The position numbers and the translations under genes were made by a program. Under the pieces are notes generated by a model. That model ran no database searches, was not told the origin of the DNA, and saw nothing but the letters and a program-made list of their open reading frames with translations. From Streptococcus oralis subsp. dentisani (lineage in GTDB: Bacteria > Bacillota > Bacilli > Lactobacillales > Streptococcaceae), in the NCBI RefSeq assembly GCF_007475365.1, contig NZ_CP034442.1:682001-746000 (forward strand): a stretch of 64,000 nucleotides of DNA, read 5' to 3'. Shown in pieces: positions 18,720 through 29,960 of this stretch. Each line of letters begins with the position of its first letter. The stretch's first letter is position 1.

Positions 18720-19580
18720 TTACTTGATTTTTTTAGCTAGCATAGTCGCAAAGCGTAATTGAATGCGATTGCCATTTTCATCACGACGGTGCAGATGTCC
18801 TGGGTTTTCATTATACTTGACCAATTCCCAATCCTTGTAGTAGTCGGCTAGCTCCCCTTCTTTAAAGGTGAATGGGAAGTTGACTGAGCAAGGATAATCC
18901 TCTGTATCCATGGCACAGACGATAAGATTATAGCCACCGACCGTGGTGTGCTCCTGCATATTTTGGATAATAGCTGGAATGCGGTCCGCTTGTAGGAACA
19001 TCAGAACAACTGTCGATACGATGAAATCATAGTCTTGGCTAATGCTGGCTGAATTGATATCATAAAGTCCGACAGGCATGTCTAGATCCTCTTGTTCCAC
19101 AATGCTTTGCAAGATTTCAAGGGACAATTCATTTTGATCCACAGCTGTCACATCAAAACCATTCTGTGCGAGAAAGAGAGAGTTACGGCCTTGACCACAA
19201 CCCAAATCCAAGGCTCTTCCTGGTTTCACCGTTTGCACAGCCTCTAGGACCTCTGAATGGACTGGATTGGTCTGGTATTTCTTAGGGAAATAATCCTCAG
19301 GTTTACAATAAAATTCCAAGTACCATTCTACATCGTCTGTTGCAGCCTCTACTCGGTGCCAGGCTTGCGGTTGCGCCATGGGATTGTCAGCCCCTGCCTC
19401 AAAGAGGTGCTCAGCTAGAACCTCACCATCTTCTGTCAACTCAATAAACTTGAGTGCCCCCTTCAAGACAGTAATTTTTCCCCAGGTGCCGACTTTAGTA
19501 TTGTGCTTTTGCTGAACTGCTTCAGGCATGGTCTGTTTATTCCACAAGGGCATCCGTTTATAGGCAATTAATTTTTCCAT
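18720..19580 (-). CDS. tehB: Tellurite-resistance-type methyltransferase TehB with N-terminal cupin
   Basis: A 286-residue two-domain protein. The N-terminal ~95 residues resemble the DUF1971 cupin-like domain ([17 protein letters not shown]). The rest is a SAM-dependent methyltransferase with [16 protein letters not shown] (about 125-140) and VDQNELSLE. The family is named for tellurite resistance but the natural substrate is unclear. It is the last gene of a long operon, 14 nt after smpB, with SD GAGGAAG. Confidence 0.88.
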   Translation of the reverse strand: MEKLIAYKRMPLWNKQTMPEAVQQKHNTKVGTWGKITVLKGALKFIELTEDGEVLAEHLFEAGADNPMAQPQAWHRVEAATDDVEWYLEFYCKPEDYFPKKYQTNPVHSEVLEAVQTVKPGRALDLGCGQGRNSLFLAQNGFDVTAVDQNELSLEILQSIVEQEDLDMPVGLYDINSASISQDYDFIVSTVVLMFLQADRIPAIIQNMQEHTTVGGYNLIVCAMDTEDYPCSVNFPFTFKEGELADYYKDWELVKYNENPGHLHRRDENGNRIQLRFATMLAKKIK

Positions 19581-19594
19581 TTTACTTCCTCTTC

Positions 19595-20062
19595 TTAACG
19601 CTGGTTGACAGCTTTCATCACACGCGCGATGTCGCGGTTTTGTTCACGACGCTTGATAGACTCCCGTTTATCATAGTCATGTTTCCCTTTAGCAAGTCCT
19701 AAAAGAAGCTTGGCGTAGCCATCTTTGATATAGACTTTAAGGGGAACAAGGGTCATTCCTGTCCCTTTGGTCTCTTGTTCCAATTTTTGAATTTGCTTCT
19801 TATGGAGCAGGAGTTTACGACGGCGTTCTGGTTCCTGGTTCCAGATATTGCCCTCTTCGTAAGGGGCAATATGAACATTGCTCAGCCAGACTTCCCCATT
19901 TTTTACTTGGGCAAAGCCGTCCTTGAGATTGATTCGAGCAGCTCGAACGCTCTTGATTTCCGTTCCTGTCAGGACCATTCCTGCCTCTAGCGTATCTACG
20001 ATTGTATAGTCGTGGTGCGCCTTTTTATTTTGTGCGACGACCTTTCCCTCGCCCTTTGCCAT
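19595..20062 (-). CDS. smpB: SsrA-binding protein SmpB
   Basis: A 155-residue partner of tmRNA in ribosome rescue. It has the OB-fold core ([22 protein letters not shown]) and the basic C-terminal tail ([18 protein letters not shown]) that enters the decoding site. The start at 20062 has AAGGAG about 7 nt upstream inside rnr, giving a 38-nt overlap with rnr. RNase R and SmpB act together in trans-translation, which fits the gene pairing. Confidence 0.96.
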   Translation of the reverse strand: MAKGEGKVVAQNKKAHHDYTIVDTLEAGMVLTGTEIKSVRAARINLKDGFAQVKNGEVWLSNVHIAPYEEGNIWNQEPERRRKLLLHKKQIQKLEQETKGTGMTLVPLKVYIKDGYAKLLLGLAKGKHDYDKRESIKRREQNRDIARVMKAVNQR

Positions 20063-22379
20063 ACTTGGCTCCTTTCTTAGCTACTTCCTTGTAAAAAGGT
20101 TTCTTGCCTTTTTTCTTTTTATCCTTTTGTGAATGCTTGTGCTTATCATTTGAGCGCCCTGATTTTCTCTTGTCTTCCTTCTTGTCTGAACGACGACTTG
20201 AACCACGACCTCTGTCTTTGCGCCCAGCTTGTTTCAAACCTTTTTCGATGACATCAAACTCACTTGGGATATAAGAGAAGTCAATCTCACCTGTCATCTT
20301 ATCCGCTCTTTCAACTCGAATTCGAATTTGCTGTCCTACACGGAAAGTTGTTCCTGATTTTTCCCCACGAAGAGTCAAATCCCGTTCATTAAAATGATAA
20401 AATTCAGGCAAATTGGTAATGTGAATCAATCCTTCGACTGTATTTGGCAATTCGACAAAGAGACCGAATTTAACGATGCTAGACACAACCGCATCGTACT
20501 CTTCGCCCACGTATTCTTCCATGTACTCAGCCTTTTTCATTGCTTCGACTTCACGCTCTGCCTCGATGGCACGACGCTCACGATTAGAAGACTGGGTAGC
20601 AATCTCAGGAATAACCTGTTCAAAATGCTCGGCTACGTCCTTGGAACGTCCATAGTCACGAATCATCCGATGAACAAGAAGGTCAGGATAACGACGAATT
20701 GGGCTGGTAAAGTGAGTGTAATAGTCCGCAGCTAGTCCATAGTGACCATGATTATGCTCAGAATAACGAGCCTGCTGCATAGAACGCAAAAGCATCATGG
20801 ACAATACATCCGCATAGGGTTCTCCCTCAACAGCACGCATGATGTCTTGAAGCGCCTCCTGGCTAATCTCACTGGCAGTCCCATAAATCCGCAAACCAAA
20901 GCTCGAAGCATAATCAATAAACTTCTGAACTTTTTCAGCCTTGGGCTCCTCGTGAATCCGATAAATGAAAGGTAGGTCCAGTTTACTGAAGTGCTCGGCA
21001 ACCGTTTCGTTAGCAATCAACATGAAGGACTCAATCATCCGCTCTGCAATGCCACGTTGGCGAAGAACGATATCCACAGGCTTGCCTTTTTTATCCACTA
21101 GAATCTTAGCTTCATTAGTATCAAAATTGAGAGCTCCACGTTTCTCACGCATGTTTTCTAGCCTTTCATGAAGCTTGGCCATGAGTTCGATACCAGGAAC
21201 AATTTTCTTAAACTCTTGTCTTTTTTCCTCGTCGCCAGCCAGGATGTCATTGACAGCGCTATAGGTCATACGGAAACTAGTCTTGATAACCGTTTGGGTA
21301 ATGGTGTAATGAACCACACGACCATGTTTATCAATTTCCATAATAGCAGACTGGGTCAAGCGATCTACTTGAGGATTGAGAGAGCAGATACCATTTGACA
21401 GTCGTTCTGGAAGCATTGGAACTACACGGTCTGTCACATAAACAGAAGTCGCGCGGTTAAGGGCTTCCTTGTCAAGTGCAGAACCCTCTGTCACATAGTA
21501 GGAAACATCCGCGATGTGAACTCCGAGTTCCATATTGCCATTTTTCAAAGGCTTAATGTGAACTGCGTCGTCCAAGTCCTTGGCATCTGCGCCGTCAATG
21601 GTGAAGGTAAGCTCATCTCTCAAATCAAGACGACCTTCCATATCCTTCTCTGATGGAGCATTCGGCACACTTTCAACCTCCTTGAGAGCAGCTTCTGGGA
21701 ATTCTGAGACAATATCCATGGATTCCAAGACTTCAAGAACGTCAATCCCAGCATCAGTCGAGTGCCCCACCACATCAAGGACACTAGCAACAAAGAAATC
21801 ATGTTTCTTACTTGGGTATTTATCGATAAAGACCTTGAGAACCTCAGTACCTTCCAACTTGATAGCTGGTTTCTTAACATAGATGGGTTGGCTGATTTTC
21901 TGATTTTTTGAACGAATGTAGCCCGCATACTTGGGCTTTTCCTGATCCAGAACGATTTGCCCGACAACAGTTGTCAGACTGTGTTCTAGAATATCAATAA
22001 TTTTGGCTTCGGCAGCAGTTCCCTTGTTACGGTCAGCGACTTTCTTGATGACCACCTCAACGGTATCGCCATCAATGGCATAGTTGACATCGTTTTTTCC
22101 TACAAAAAGATCGTCCTCTTCCCCTTCTAGACTGACAAAACCAAAGCCATTTTTATGGGCATGAAAAATCCCTTTGAGGGTGATTTCATGTTTCTTCTTC
22201 TGATCCAAGGCAAGGCTACCATCATCTTCAAAACGAATCTGGTGCTTTCTTTCCATCAGAGACAGGGTTTTAATCAACTCACGGAAATCCTTGGATCCAT
22301 CCTTTCCGAGAACCTGAGCCAGGTCATTTACCGTCACTCGCCCCTTCTCTTGCAAATATTCTTTAATTTTATCTTTCAT
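20025..22379 (-). CDS. rnr: Ribonuclease R
   Basis: A 784-residue 3'-5' exoribonuclease able to degrade structured RNA. N-terminal winged-helix and cold-shock-like domains are followed by the RNB catalytic domain with [16 protein letters not shown] (aspartates about 263-275), then an S1 domain (about residue 625-705). A very lysine- and arginine-rich tail of about 65 residues ends the protein. It overlaps smpB, its partner in trans-translation. A BOX element sits between secG and this gene. Confidence 0.96.
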   Translation of the reverse strand: MKDKIKEYLQEKGRVTVNDLAQVLGKDGSKDFRELIKTLSLMERKHQIRFEDDGSLALDQKKKHEITLKGIFHAHKNGFGFVSLEGEEDDLFVGKNDVNYAIDGDTVEVVIKKVADRNKGTAAEAKIIDILEHSLTTVVGQIVLDQEKPKYAGYIRSKNQKISQPIYVKKPAIKLEGTEVLKVFIDKYPSKKHDFFVASVLDVVGHSTDAGIDVLEVLESMDIVSEFPEAALKEVESVPNAPSEKDMEGRLDLRDELTFTIDGADAKDLDDAVHIKPLKNGNMELGVHIADVSYYVTEGSALDKEALNRATSVYVTDRVVPMLPERLSNGICSLNPQVDRLTQSAIMEIDKHGRVVHYTITQTVIKTSFRMTYSAVNDILAGDEEKRQEFKKIVPGIELMAKLHERLENMREKRGALNFDTNEAKILVDKKGKPVDIVLRQRGIAERMIESFMLIANETVAEHFSKLDLPFIYRIHEEPKAEKVQKFIDYASSFGLRIYGTASEISQEALQDIMRAVEGEPYADVLSMMLLRSMQQARYSEHNHGHYGLAADYYTHFTSPIRRYPDLLVHRMIRDYGRSKDVAEHFEQVIPEIATQSSNRERRAIEAEREVEAMKKAEYMEEYVGEEYDAVVSSIVKFGLFVELPNTVEGLIHITNLPEFYHFNERDLTLRGEKSGTTFRVGQQIRIRVERADKMTGEIDFSYIPSEFDVIEKGLKQAGRKDRGRGSSRRSDKKEDKRKSGRSNDKHKHSQKDKKKKGKKPFYKEVAKKGAKYGKGRGKGRRTK

Positions 22380-22437
22380 GTTTTCTTTCTAGATTTTTAA
22401 TTTTCTTTTACTGTAAGACCTTCTCAAACATCATTTA

Positions 22438-22543
22438 ATACTCAATAAAAATCAAAGAGCAAACTAGAAAGCTAGGCGCAGGCAGTACTTGAGTACGACA
22501 AGCCGACGCTGACGTGGTTTGAATTTGATTTTTGAAGAGTATA
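22438..22543 (-). repeat. BOX element (boxA-boxC type, no boxB)
   Basis: The minus strand reads TATACTCTTCAAAAATC at one end, with the internal boxA segment CAAACCACGTCAGCGTCG, and ends in CTTTGATTTTTATTGAGTATT. This matches the pneumococcal/mitis-group BOX repeat in an A-C arrangement of about 106 bp. It lies in the secG-rnr intergenic space in the same direction as the operon, and should form a stem-loop in the transcript. Confidence 0.88.
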
Positions 22544-22581
22544 AAAATAAAAATAGGCAAAGACCTAGTCCTGCCCATTTC

Positions 22582-22815
22582 TTATCTACTTGATAATACC
22601 GTCAATGCTAAGGCAATGGCTAGCCAGAAAAAGACTAAAATACCTGTCAAACGTTGCATCACGGCTTCAAAACCACGTGCTTTACTACGTTCAAACAAAT
22701 CACCTGAGCTGGCATCAAATACATTGCTGGATTGGTTTTTAGTTGGTTGCATGAAAATCGCAATCACAATCACAACAGATAATACTAATAAAATGGTTAA
22801 TAATAGGTTGTACAT
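22582..22815 (-). CDS. secG: Preprotein translocase subunit SecG
   Basis: A 77-residue protein with two hydrophobic segments (residues about 4-22 and 55-75) around a polar loop. It matches the SecG accessory subunit of the SecYEG channel. The start MYNLLLTILLVLSVVIV has AAGGAG upstream. It lies 39 nt after rpmG; the rpmG-secG-rnr-smpB order is common in Firmicutes. Confidence 0.9.
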   Translation of the reverse strand: MYNLLLTILLVLSVVIVIAIFMQPTKNQSSNVFDASSGDLFERSKARGFEAVMQRLTGILVFFWLAIALALTVLSSR

Positions 22816-22854
22816 ATCAAACTCCTTAAAATCCCTATTATTTTACCATAAATT

Positions 22855-23004
22855 CTACTTAGATTCAAGATGTAGGGTTACTTTTCTTTCCTTGGGACAA
22901 TACTTTAAAACCTCAATCTTGTCTGGATGGGTTTTGGAGTTTTTACTGGTTAGGTAATTAATACTGCCACAAGAGGAGCATTTGAGATTAATTTTTACTC
23001 GCAC
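22855..23004 (-). CDS. rpmG: 50S ribosomal protein L33 (GTG start)
   Basis: A 49-residue L33. The reading frame from GTG at 23004 gives (M)[19 protein letters not shown], with the core [17 protein letters not shown] and the C-terminus LHLESK. An AUG start is absent, so the gene is easily missed. Cys9, Cys12 and Cys36 are present, but the fourth zinc cysteine of C+ forms is replaced in KYCPKERK. Its start overlaps the end of pmrA by 10 nt. Confidence 0.9.
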
Positions 23005-24203
23005 GAGATTTCCTTTACTTTTAATAATGATCTAAATTGAACTAAGTTAAATAAACAACTGAAAGCTACACAGGCTGCTGTCGCATAAAAAACAGAGTGG
23101 TAGCCGAATTGCCCTGCTACTGCTGAACCAGTCATGGGACCAACAACACCCCCAAGGTAGAAAAAGACTTGGTTAAAGGCAAAAATCCTTGAAATGCCTA
23201 CTTTGGGAGTCATCTTACTAAGCAATGCATTAACACCTGGTATCAGAGCACCCGTTCCCAAACCAAAGAGAAAACGATACAAGCCAAGTTGAAGGGGGCT
23301 GGTTGCATGGGCACAAAGAAGGTAAATGATGACTGAATAAATCTGCGCTGCAACTAAAAGTCTATGATTTCCCACCTTATCTCCTAGTTTTCCCATCACT
23401 CCAGCACTCATCATGCTAGAAAATCCCATACTGGATACTATCAAACCAGATACAAAGAGGAGATTTTCAGTCTGCCCTAAGTCCCGAACATAGAGAGCTA
23501 GAATGGGACCAATTGATTGAGCTGAAAATTGAATGACAAAGCTGGTTAAAAACAAGTTAATCAAAAGATGAGAGTGTTTAATAGAACTAAACAACTCTTT
23601 TGTTGGGATAGCCTTCTCCTTAGCTACTGGTTGAAAATCTTCCTTGATGAAGAAAATGGTTAGGATTGCAGCTAAAAATAGGAAAGCACCCACCAATAAA
23701 AAGACATTGCGAATACCAAAAATTTCAGCAATCAAGCCACCCACAAAGGGCCCGGTTAGGGTTCCAGCTACTACTCCAGTTGATAAAGTCCCCAAAGCAT
23801 AGCCAGACTTATCCTTGGGAACTTGACTGGCTATTAAAGCTGTCGCATTCGGTACGAAACCTGTAAATACGCCATTTAGTAATCTAAGAAAGATTAGCCA
23901 ATAGATGTTCGGCACAAAGGCCAAGCCTCCCATGGTGATGGTCATAGCAAGCCCAGCTCGAATCATCATGGGCTTTCGACCATATTTGTCAGCAAGAATA
24001 CCCCAGATAGGAGAAATCAAAGCTGCTGAAACTGCCGAAACTGAGATAGCTAATCCAGCATAGAAAGCAACTTGGTTACTCTCGATTCCCAACTGCTCTA
24101 CAAAGATAGGCATGAAAGGGACGACCAAGGAAATACTGGCTCCCGTTAGAAAACTACCGAACCAGGCGACACGAAGATTCTCTTTCCAACTAATCTCTGT
24201 CAT
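22995..24203 (-). CDS. pmrA: MFS multidrug efflux protein PmrA
   Basis: A 402-residue major facilitator with 12 hydrophobic spans, matching the pneumococcal fluoroquinolone efflux pump PmrA. The MFS loop motif [13 protein letters not shown] (about 75-87) and the antiporter region of span 5 ([13 protein letters not shown]) are visible. The start [10 protein letters not shown] was chosen; an ATG immediately before is also possible, both preceded by GGAGGTG. It overlaps coaE by 14 nt and is in the housekeeping operon. Confidence 0.88.
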
Positions 24204-24795
24204 CATGTTCACCTCCATCAAGCAGAAAAGATACCTGATCTAGAAGTTGATCTCGATTTCCATTGTTGTCCAGGACATGACTCGCCAATTTTTTCTTTTC
24301 TTCTAAAGACCACTGGGCGGCCAGACGGGACTCTGCTACTTCTTTAGAAAGATGATCCCGTTTCATGAAACGTTCTAGTTGTATATCACAGTCCACATAG
24401 ACCAGCCATGTTTCATCAAACCAAGCACTGTAGTCCTGTTCAAAAAGCAGGGGAATATCCATGAAAAAAATCGCTTCTGTCTGAGCCAACTGTTCTCTCA
24501 GTGCAGTCAATTCCTCACGAATAATCTCTCCTTGGGTTTGTTTAGACCATTCCCGCTCCTCAGGATTTGAAAAGATGAGGCTAGCCAGGAGAGGGCGATT
24601 GAGTTCTCCATTTTCTAAGAGAATTTCCTGTCCAAAGTGCTGAACTAAGAGCTGATAAAGACGCCCACCAGGTCTTTGTAGCTGATGGACGACTGCATCA
24701 GCATCCACCACTTGAAAGCCTTGCTCTCTTAGGAAATTTGTCACAGTTGACTTACCAGAAGCAATTCCTCCTGTGATTCCGATAATTTTTCCCAT
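24190..24795 (-). CDS. coaE: Dephospho-CoA kinase
   Basis: A 201-residue kinase for the last step of coenzyme A synthesis. The P-loop is GITGGIASGKST at residues 5-16, with the family segment VVDADAVVHQL after it. The start MGKIIGI overlaps the mutM stop by 1 nt (TGATG); a longer in-frame start inside mutM is less likely. It is translationally coupled to mutM. Confidence 0.94.
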   Translation of the reverse strand: MGKIIGITGGIASGKSTVTNFLREQGFQVVDADAVVHQLQRPGGRLYQLLVQHFGQEILLENGELNRPLLASLIFSNPEEREWSKQTQGEIIREELTALREQLAQTEAIFFMDIPLLFEQDYSAWFDETWLVYVDCDIQLERFMKRDHLSKEVAESRLAAQWSLEEKKKLASHVLDNNGNRDQLLDQVSFLLDGGEHDDRD

Positions 24796-25619
24796 CAGTC
24801 TCTCCTTTGACAAGTTGGACAAAAGTGGGTTCCACGTCCGCCTAATTGGATTTTCTCAATTAGAGTTCCACAGCGTGCACATTCTTGACCAGTCTTATCA
24901 TAGACCTGATGGAAATCCTGCATGGTTCCGTCTTCCCCAAAGGCATTGGTATAGGTTCGAATGGTGGAACCGCCCTTTTCAACTGCCTGTCCCAAAACAG
25001 CAATGGTTTGGTCATGAATAGCCGACGCTTCTTCTACCGTCAAAGTCTGGGAAGGTCTAGCTGGATGAACCTGAGCTCGCCAGAGGACCTCATCCACATA
25101 GATATTGCCAAGACCAGCTACCAAGGTCTGGTCTAGGAGATGGGATTTGATAGGCTTTTTAGACTTGGCTAGAGCAGTTTGAAAGACCTGCAAATCAAAG
25201 TCCTGCTCTCTTGGCTCAGGTCCTAATTTTTTAGAAACAAAGTAGGCGCCCAAAAGATCTGGCGCCAGCAGTTCCATAGTACCAAACTTGCGCACATCCT
25301 CATAAACAAGCGTCCCACCATCCTCAAACTGGAAGAAAACATGGGCATGCTTGCGTTCAGGAACCTGGTCCGGATAGTAAAAATACTTGCCCTCCATCCG
25401 CAGATGGGAAATCAATACCTTATCTGTCAGGTAGAAAAGCAGATACTTGCCACGGCGCCCCATGGACTCAATTACTTGGCCAGGCACTTCCTTTTGAAAC
25501 TCGTCCAAATCCGTCTTAATCATCTTGGGATAAGCAATCTCTATACTAGAAATCTTCTTTCCCAAAATTAATTTCTCTAAGCCACGACGAACCGTTTCAA
25601 CCTCTGGTAATTCAGGCAT
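24795..25619 (-). CDS. mutM: Formamidopyrimidine-DNA glycosylase MutM
   Basis: A 274-residue base-excision repair enzyme that removes 8-oxoguanine. The N-terminal [10 protein letters not shown] carries the catalytic Pro2 and Glu3, fixing the start. The helix-two-turn-helix region includes [19 protein letters not shown]. The C-terminal zinc finger is CARCG...CPTCQ. SD GGAGG is 5 nt upstream. It precedes coaE in the operon. Confidence 0.96.
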   Translation of the reverse strand: MPELPEVETVRRGLEKLILGKKISSIEIAYPKMIKTDLDEFQKEVPGQVIESMGRRGKYLLFYLTDKVLISHLRMEGKYFYYPDQVPERKHAHVFFQFEDGGTLVYEDVRKFGTMELLAPDLLGAYFVSKKLGPEPREQDFDLQVFQTALAKSKKPIKSHLLDQTLVAGLGNIYVDEVLWRAQVHPARPSQTLTVEEASAIHDQTIAVLGQAVEKGGSTIRTYTNAFGEDGTMQDFHQVYDKTGQECARCGTLIEKIQLGGRGTHFCPTCQRRD

Positions 25620-25667
25620 AAGTCCTCCTTCCGTAAAAACAAGAAGCAGGCATGAGCCCACCTCTAC

Positions 25668-26567
25668 TTAATATTCTTTCTCATTATAGCCAAAGTCAGC
25701 CAAATCTAGCTTTTTATCACGCCAGTTTTTCTTGACCTTGACCCAAGTTTCTAGGAAAACCTTGTCCCCTAGCATGAGTTCGATATCACGACGGGCCATG
25801 GTCCCAATTTTCTTGAGCATTGCGCCACCTTTTCCGATGATGATGCCCTTTTGGCTATCGCGCTCAACCATGATGGTTGCCCGGATATGAACCTTGTCTG
25901 TCTCTTCGTCACGCTTCATAGAGTCAACTACTACTGCGACTGAGTGAGGAATCTCTTCACGAGTCAAATGGAGAACCTTCTCACGAATCATTTCTGAAAC
26001 CAAGAAACGCTCAGGATGGTCTGTGATCTGATCAGATGGGAAGTACTGGAAACCTTCCTCCAGATTCTCACTCAAAATATCGATTAGATGAGAAACGTTA
26101 TTTCCCTGAAGGGCTGAGATAGGAACAATTTCCTTAAAGTCCATCTGGTTACAGAAGTCATCAATCTGAGCCAAAAGCTGGTCTGGATGGACCTTGTCAA
26201 TCTTATTCACCACTAGAATCACAGGAACCTTAGCAGCTTTCAGACGCTCAATAATCATATCGTCGCCCTTACCACGTGGCTCATCAGCTGGCACCATGAA
26301 TAGAACAGTATCCACTTCACGCAGAGTACTGTAGGCAGATTCCACCATGAAATCTCCAAGAGCCGTCTTAGGCTTATGAATTCCAGGTGTGTCGATAAAG
26401 ACGATTTGCTCCTTATCCGTGGTGTAAATACCCATGATTTTATTGCGCGTTGTCTGCGCCTTGTCACTCATGATGGCAATCTTTTGCCCCATGACGTGAT
26501 TCAAAAAGGTTGACTTCCCAACATTGGGACGTCCTAAAATGGCTACAAAGCCTGATTTAAATGTCAT
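25668..26567 (-). CDS. era: Ribosome-assembly GTPase Era
   Basis: A 299-residue GTPase that acts in 30S maturation. G1 is GRPNVGKST (residues 12-20), G3 is DTPGIH, and G4 is NKID. The C-terminal KH domain has [16 protein letters not shown] and the [11 protein letters not shown] loop. It lies 16 nt after dgkA, in the conserved ybeY-dgkA-era order. Confidence 0.97.
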   Translation of the reverse strand: MTFKSGFVAILGRPNVGKSTFLNHVMGQKIAIMSDKAQTTRNKIMGIYTTDKEQIVFIDTPGIHKPKTALGDFMVESAYSTLREVDTVLFMVPADEPRGKGDDMIIERLKAAKVPVILVVNKIDKVHPDQLLAQIDDFCNQMDFKEIVPISALQGNNVSHLIDILSENLEEGFQYFPSDQITDHPERFLVSEMIREKVLHLTREEIPHSVAVVVDSMKRDEETDKVHIRATIMVERDSQKGIIIGKGGAMLKKIGTMARRDIELMLGDKVFLETWVKVKKNWRDKKLDLADFGYNEKEY

Positions 26568-26583
26568 AATTTCCTCTTATTGT

Positions 26584-26979
26584 TTAAAATAGTAAATCCC
26601 AAATGCGTGGGAGAAAGATAAGTGCACCTGTCACTGCGGCAAGAAGGGAAACCACAAGCACGGCACCTGCTGCCATGTCCTTGGCTTTCTTTGCCAACAT
26701 AGAAAAGTGATAGTGACTGGCTAGATCCACCACATTTTCAATAGCAGAGTTTATAATCTCAAAGGCTACTACTAAGAAAATGCTCATTAGGAGAAAGAGC
26801 CATTCGATTCGTGACACCTGAAAAACAAAACCTGCAAGGATAACTACTAGAGCCGTCACTGCATGTTTTCGCATATTGCGTTCTTCCTTGATCGCAGTCA
26901 GAATCCCTGTGATGGCAAATTCTAAACTGGATACCAGGTCACGATTTTTCCATTTTCGTTTATTGTCTTGTGAGTCCAT
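26584..26979 (-). CDS. dgkA: Undecaprenol/diacylglycerol kinase DgkA
   Basis: A 131-residue membrane kinase of the DagK family, which in Gram-positives recycles undecaprenol. Three hydrophobic spans are seen, and the family motif [15 protein letters not shown] (about 78-92) is present. It overlaps ybeY by 20 nt and precedes era. Confidence 0.94.
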   Translation of the reverse strand: MDSQDNKRKWKNRDLVSSLEFAITGILTAIKEERNMRKHAVTALVVILAGFVFQVSRIEWLFLLMSIFLVVAFEIINSAIENVVDLASHYHFSMLAKKAKDMAAGAVLVVSLLAAVTGALIFLPRIWDLLF

Positions 26980-27457
26980 AGGCTGTCAAAATTTCTTCTT
27001 GTAAACCGAACATCTCCGCTTCTTCTTCCGGAGTGTAGTGATCGTAGCCGTTAATGTGTAAAAAGCCGTGTACTGCCAAGAAGCCCATCTCACGCTCAAA
27101 GCTGTGACCATATTCCTCAGCCTGCTCATGTGCTTTATCGATAGAGATGAAAAGTTCCCCAATATAGGCATCAAACTCAGACATCATCTCTACTAATTCA
27201 GGATTTTCAAGCAAATCCTCTTCATCAAAGGCAATATCCAACTCTGGTTTATACTCAAGGCTGATGACATCTGTCGGACGATCCGTATCACGGTACTCGA
27301 GGTTGAGTTCGTGGCTACGATCGTTGGTCACAAAAGTGACTGCCATCTCCTTGTCTTCTTTTCCTATTTTTTGGGCTGCAAATTCCAAAATTTCTTGGGT
27401 TTGTTGCAAGATTTCTTGTGAAACTTGACCAGTTTCATCTACCATTTCAATATACAT
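26960..27457 (-). CDS. ybeY: Endoribonuclease YbeY (rRNA maturation factor)
   Basis: A 165-residue metal-dependent RNase for 16S rRNA 3' processing and quality control. The zinc motif H-x3-H-x5-H is visible in [12 protein letters not shown]. It is the first gene of the run that continues to tehB. Its extended -10 promoter is at 27487-27492, divergent from the pavA promoter. Confidence 0.95.
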   Translation of the reverse strand: MYIEMVDETGQVSQEILQQTQEILEFAAQKIGKEDKEMAVTFVTNDRSHELNLEYRDTDRPTDVISLEYKPELDIAFDEEDLLENPELVEMMSEFDAYIGELFISIDKAHEQAEEYGHSFEREMGFLAVHGFLHINGYDHYTPEEEAEMFGLQEEILTAYGLTRQ

Positions 27458-27486
27458 GTACTTCTCGATTCTCTTTACTTGGCTTT

Positions 27487-27492
27487 ATTATA
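27487..27492 (-). promoter_or_regulatory. Extended -10 promoter of the ybeY operon
   Basis: TGG-TATAAT on the minus strand, 30 nt upstream of ybeY. Confidence 0.6.
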
Positions 27493-27525
27493 CCATATTT
27501 CCATGATTTTATTCTACCTTTTTGA

Positions 27526-27531
27526 TATAAT
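27526..27531 (+). promoter_or_regulatory. Extended -10 promoter of pavA
   Basis: TGA-TATAAT on the plus strand, 31 nt upstream of the pavA start; the -35 is weak (TGATTT region). Confidence 0.6.
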
Positions 27532-27561
27532 ACTATGGAATACAATCACAAGGAGAGAACG

Positions 27562-29217
27562 ATGTCATTTGACGGATTTTTTTTACACCACATGGTTGAG
27601 GAATTGCGAAGAGAGTTGGTCAATGGTCGCATCCAAAAAATCAATCAGCCTTTTGAACAAGAGTTGGTCTTGCAAATCCGCAGCAATCGCCAAAGCCATC
27701 GCCTGCTCCTCTCTGCTCATCCCGTTTTTGGTCGCGTCCAGCTGACGCAAACGACTTTTGAAAATCCAGCCCAACCTTCTACTTTTATCATGGTTTTGAG
27801 AAAGTATTTGCAAGGTGCTCTGATTGAATCAATTGAGCAAGTGGAAAACGACCGTATCGTGGAGATCACCGTTTCCAATAAAAACGAAATTGGGGATCAT
27901 ATTCAGGCGACTCTGATTATCGAAATCATGGGCAAACACAGCAATATTCTCCTCGTAGATAAAAGTAGCCATAAAATCCTCGAAGTCATCAAACACGTCG
28001 GCTTTTCACAAAATAGCTACCGCACCTTGCTTCCTGGATCGACCTATATCGCTCCACCAAGTACCGAGTCTCTCAATCCTTTTACTGTCAAGGATGAAAA
28101 GCTCTTTGAAATCCTGCAAACCCAAGAACTAACTGCAAAAAATCTTCAAAGTCTCTTTCAAGGTTTGGGGCGAGATACGGCAAACGAACTGGAAAGTCTA
28201 TTGGTTCATGACAAACTGTCTACTTTCCGTCACTTTTTTGGACAAGAAACCAAACCTTACCTAACAGAGACTTCTTTCAGTCCAGTTCCTTTTGCCAATC
28301 GTGTAGGAGAGCCTTTTACCAGTCTTTCTGACTTGCTGGACACCTACTATAAGGACAAGGCTGAACGAGACCGCGTTAAGCAGCAAGCCAGTGAACTGAT
28401 TCGTCGTGTTGAAAATGAACTTCAGAAAAATCGACATAAGCTGAAAAAACAAGAAAAAGAGTTACTGGCGACAGACAATGCTGAGGAGTTTCGTCAAAAA
28501 GGAGAATTGCTGACAACCTTCCTCCACCAAGTACCTAATGACCAAGATCAGGTTACCTTGGACAACTACTACACCAATCAGCCTATCACAATTGCTCTTG
28601 ATAAGGCACTAACTCCCAGCCAGAATGCCCAACGCTATTTTAAACGTTACCAGAAGCTCAAAGAAGCTGTCAAATATCTGACTGAACTGATTGAAGAAAC
28701 CAAGGCCACCATTCTTTATCTGGAAAGCGTTGAAACGGTTCTCAACCAAGCTGGGCTGGAGGAAATCGCTGAAATCCGTGAAGAATTGATCCAAACAGGT
28801 TTCATCCGAAGAAGACAGCGGGAGAAAATCCACAAACGCAAAAAACCAGAACAATATCTGGCGAGCGATGGCAAGACCATCATCTATGTCGGACGCAATA
28901 ACCTGCAAAACGAGGAACTAACCTTTAAAATGGCTCGCAAGGAGGAACTTTGGTTCCATGCCAAGGACATCCCTGGAAGCCATGTCGTCATCTCAGGGAA
29001 TCTTGATCCATCTGATGAAGTTAAAACAGATGCGGCCGAACTAGCTGCCTACTTCTCCAAAGGGCGCTTGTCAAATCTCGTGCAAGTGGATATGATAGAA
29101 GTCAAAAAACTCAACAAACCAACTGGAGGAAAACCCGGTTTTGTAACCTACACAGGACAAAAGACCCTCCGTGTCACACCAGACCCCGAAAAAATCGCAT
29201 CTATGAAAAAATCCTGA
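27562..29217 (+). CDS. pavA: Rqc2/NFACT-family protein, fibronectin-binding PavA (RqcH)
   Basis: A 551-residue protein of the NFACT family. In pneumococcus PavA is an adhesin; in bacteria generally RqcH adds C-terminal alanine tails on stalled 50S subunits. The N-terminal NFACT-N fold (RIQKINQPFEQELVLQIRSN), a central coiled coil (about 265-320), and the NFACT-R domain with WFHAKDIPGSHVVI are visible. The start MSFDGFFLHHM is preceded by AAGGAGAG; an ATG nine codons upstream lies at the promoter. It is a single gene between two minus-strand operons. Confidence 0.95.
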   Translation: MSFDGFFLHHMVEELRRELVNGRIQKINQPFEQELVLQIRSNRQSHRLLLSAHPVFGRVQLTQTTFENPAQPSTFIMVLRKYLQGALIESIEQVENDRIVEITVSNKNEIGDHIQATLIIEIMGKHSNILLVDKSSHKILEVIKHVGFSQNSYRTLLPGSTYIAPPSTESLNPFTVKDEKLFEILQTQELTAKNLQSLFQGLGRDTANELESLLVHDKLSTFRHFFGQETKPYLTETSFSPVPFANRVGEPFTSLSDLLDTYYKDKAERDRVKQQASELIRRVENELQKNRHKLKKQEKELLATDNAEEFRQKGELLTTFLHQVPNDQDQVTLDNYYTNQPITIALDKALTPSQNAQRYFKRYQKLKEAVKYLTELIEETKATILYLESVETVLNQAGLEEIAEIREELIQTGFIRRRQREKIHKRKKPEQYLASDGKTIIYVGRNNLQNEELTFKMARKEELWFHAKDIPGSHVVISGNLDPSDEVKTDAAELAAYFSKGRLSNLVQVDMIEVKKLNKPTGGKPGFVTYTGQKTLRVTPDPEKIASMKKS

Positions 29218-29239
29218 TTCCACTTGAAATCAGGATTTT
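29208..29239 (+). terminator. Bidirectional terminator between pavA and deoD
   Basis: A 12-bp perfect repeat AAAATCCTGATT/AATCAGGATTTT with an 8-nt loop; the first arm contains the pavA stop codon. It can serve the converging deoD transcript too. Confidence 0.82.
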
Positions 29240-29249
29240 CGTTTACATT

Positions 29250-29960
29250 TTACTCTGCAATCAAGGTTTCCAAACCAACCTTCATCATATCGGTGAAGGT
29301 GTTTTGGCGTTCTTCTGCAGTAGTGTCTTCATCTGGATTGACCAAGCTATCAGAAATGGTCATGATAGCAAGTGCATCAACGTGGTGTTGGGCAGCAAGA
29401 TAGTAAAGAGCTGCTGCTTCCATCTCCACAGCCTTGACTCCCCATTTACCAAGCTCGATGTTCTTTTCAAAATAGTTTGAGTAAAAGACATCTGACGACA
29501 AAACGTTCCCAACGTGGGTGGTCATACCAAGTTCTTTGGCGATATGGTAGGCCTTGTCTAGCAAGTCAAAACTTGCAATTTGTGGAAAATCATACTGTGG
29601 CCAGTCGTTGCGTATGATGTTTGAGTTGGTTGCAGCAGCCTGTGCCAAGACCAATTCACGGACGTGGACATCCTCATTTAACGAACCCGCAGTTCCCACG
29701 CGGATCAATTTTTTCACCCCGTAGTCCACAATCAACTCGCGTGCATAGATAGAGATTGATGGCATTCCCATCCCAGTTCCCATGACAGATATACGGTGAC
29801 CCTTATAAGTACCAGTGTAGCCAAACATGTTACGCACTTCGTTAAAACAAACAGCATCTTCAAGGAAATTCTCCGCAATAAACTTAGCACGAAGAGGATC
29901 CCCCGGAAGAAGAATTTTATCAGCAATTTCACCCTGCTTAGCAGCAATATGGATAGACAT
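29250..29960 (-). CDS. deoD: Purine nucleoside phosphorylase DeoD (hexameric type)
   Basis: A 236-residue PNP that splits purine nucleosides with phosphate. The N-terminus [22 protein letters not shown] and the region [12 protein letters not shown] match the hexameric DeoD family. The start fits the family length, but no SD is visible before it; an in-frame upstream ATG at 30017 would add a hydrophobic 19-residue extension and also lacks an SD. It is the last gene of the nucleoside cluster, separated by a 350-nt structured region. Confidence 0.93.
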   Translation of the reverse strand: MSIHIAAKQGEIADKILLPGDPLRAKFIAENFLEDAVCFNEVRNMFGYTGTYKGHRISVMGTGMGMPSISIYARELIVDYGVKKLIRVGTAGSLNEDVHVRELVLAQAAATNSNIIRNDWPQYDFPQIASFDLLDKAYHIAKELGMTTHVGNVLSSDVFYSNYFEKNIELGKWGVKAVEMEAAALYYLAAQHHVDALAIMTISDSLVNPDEDTTAEERQNTFTDMMKVGLETLIAE

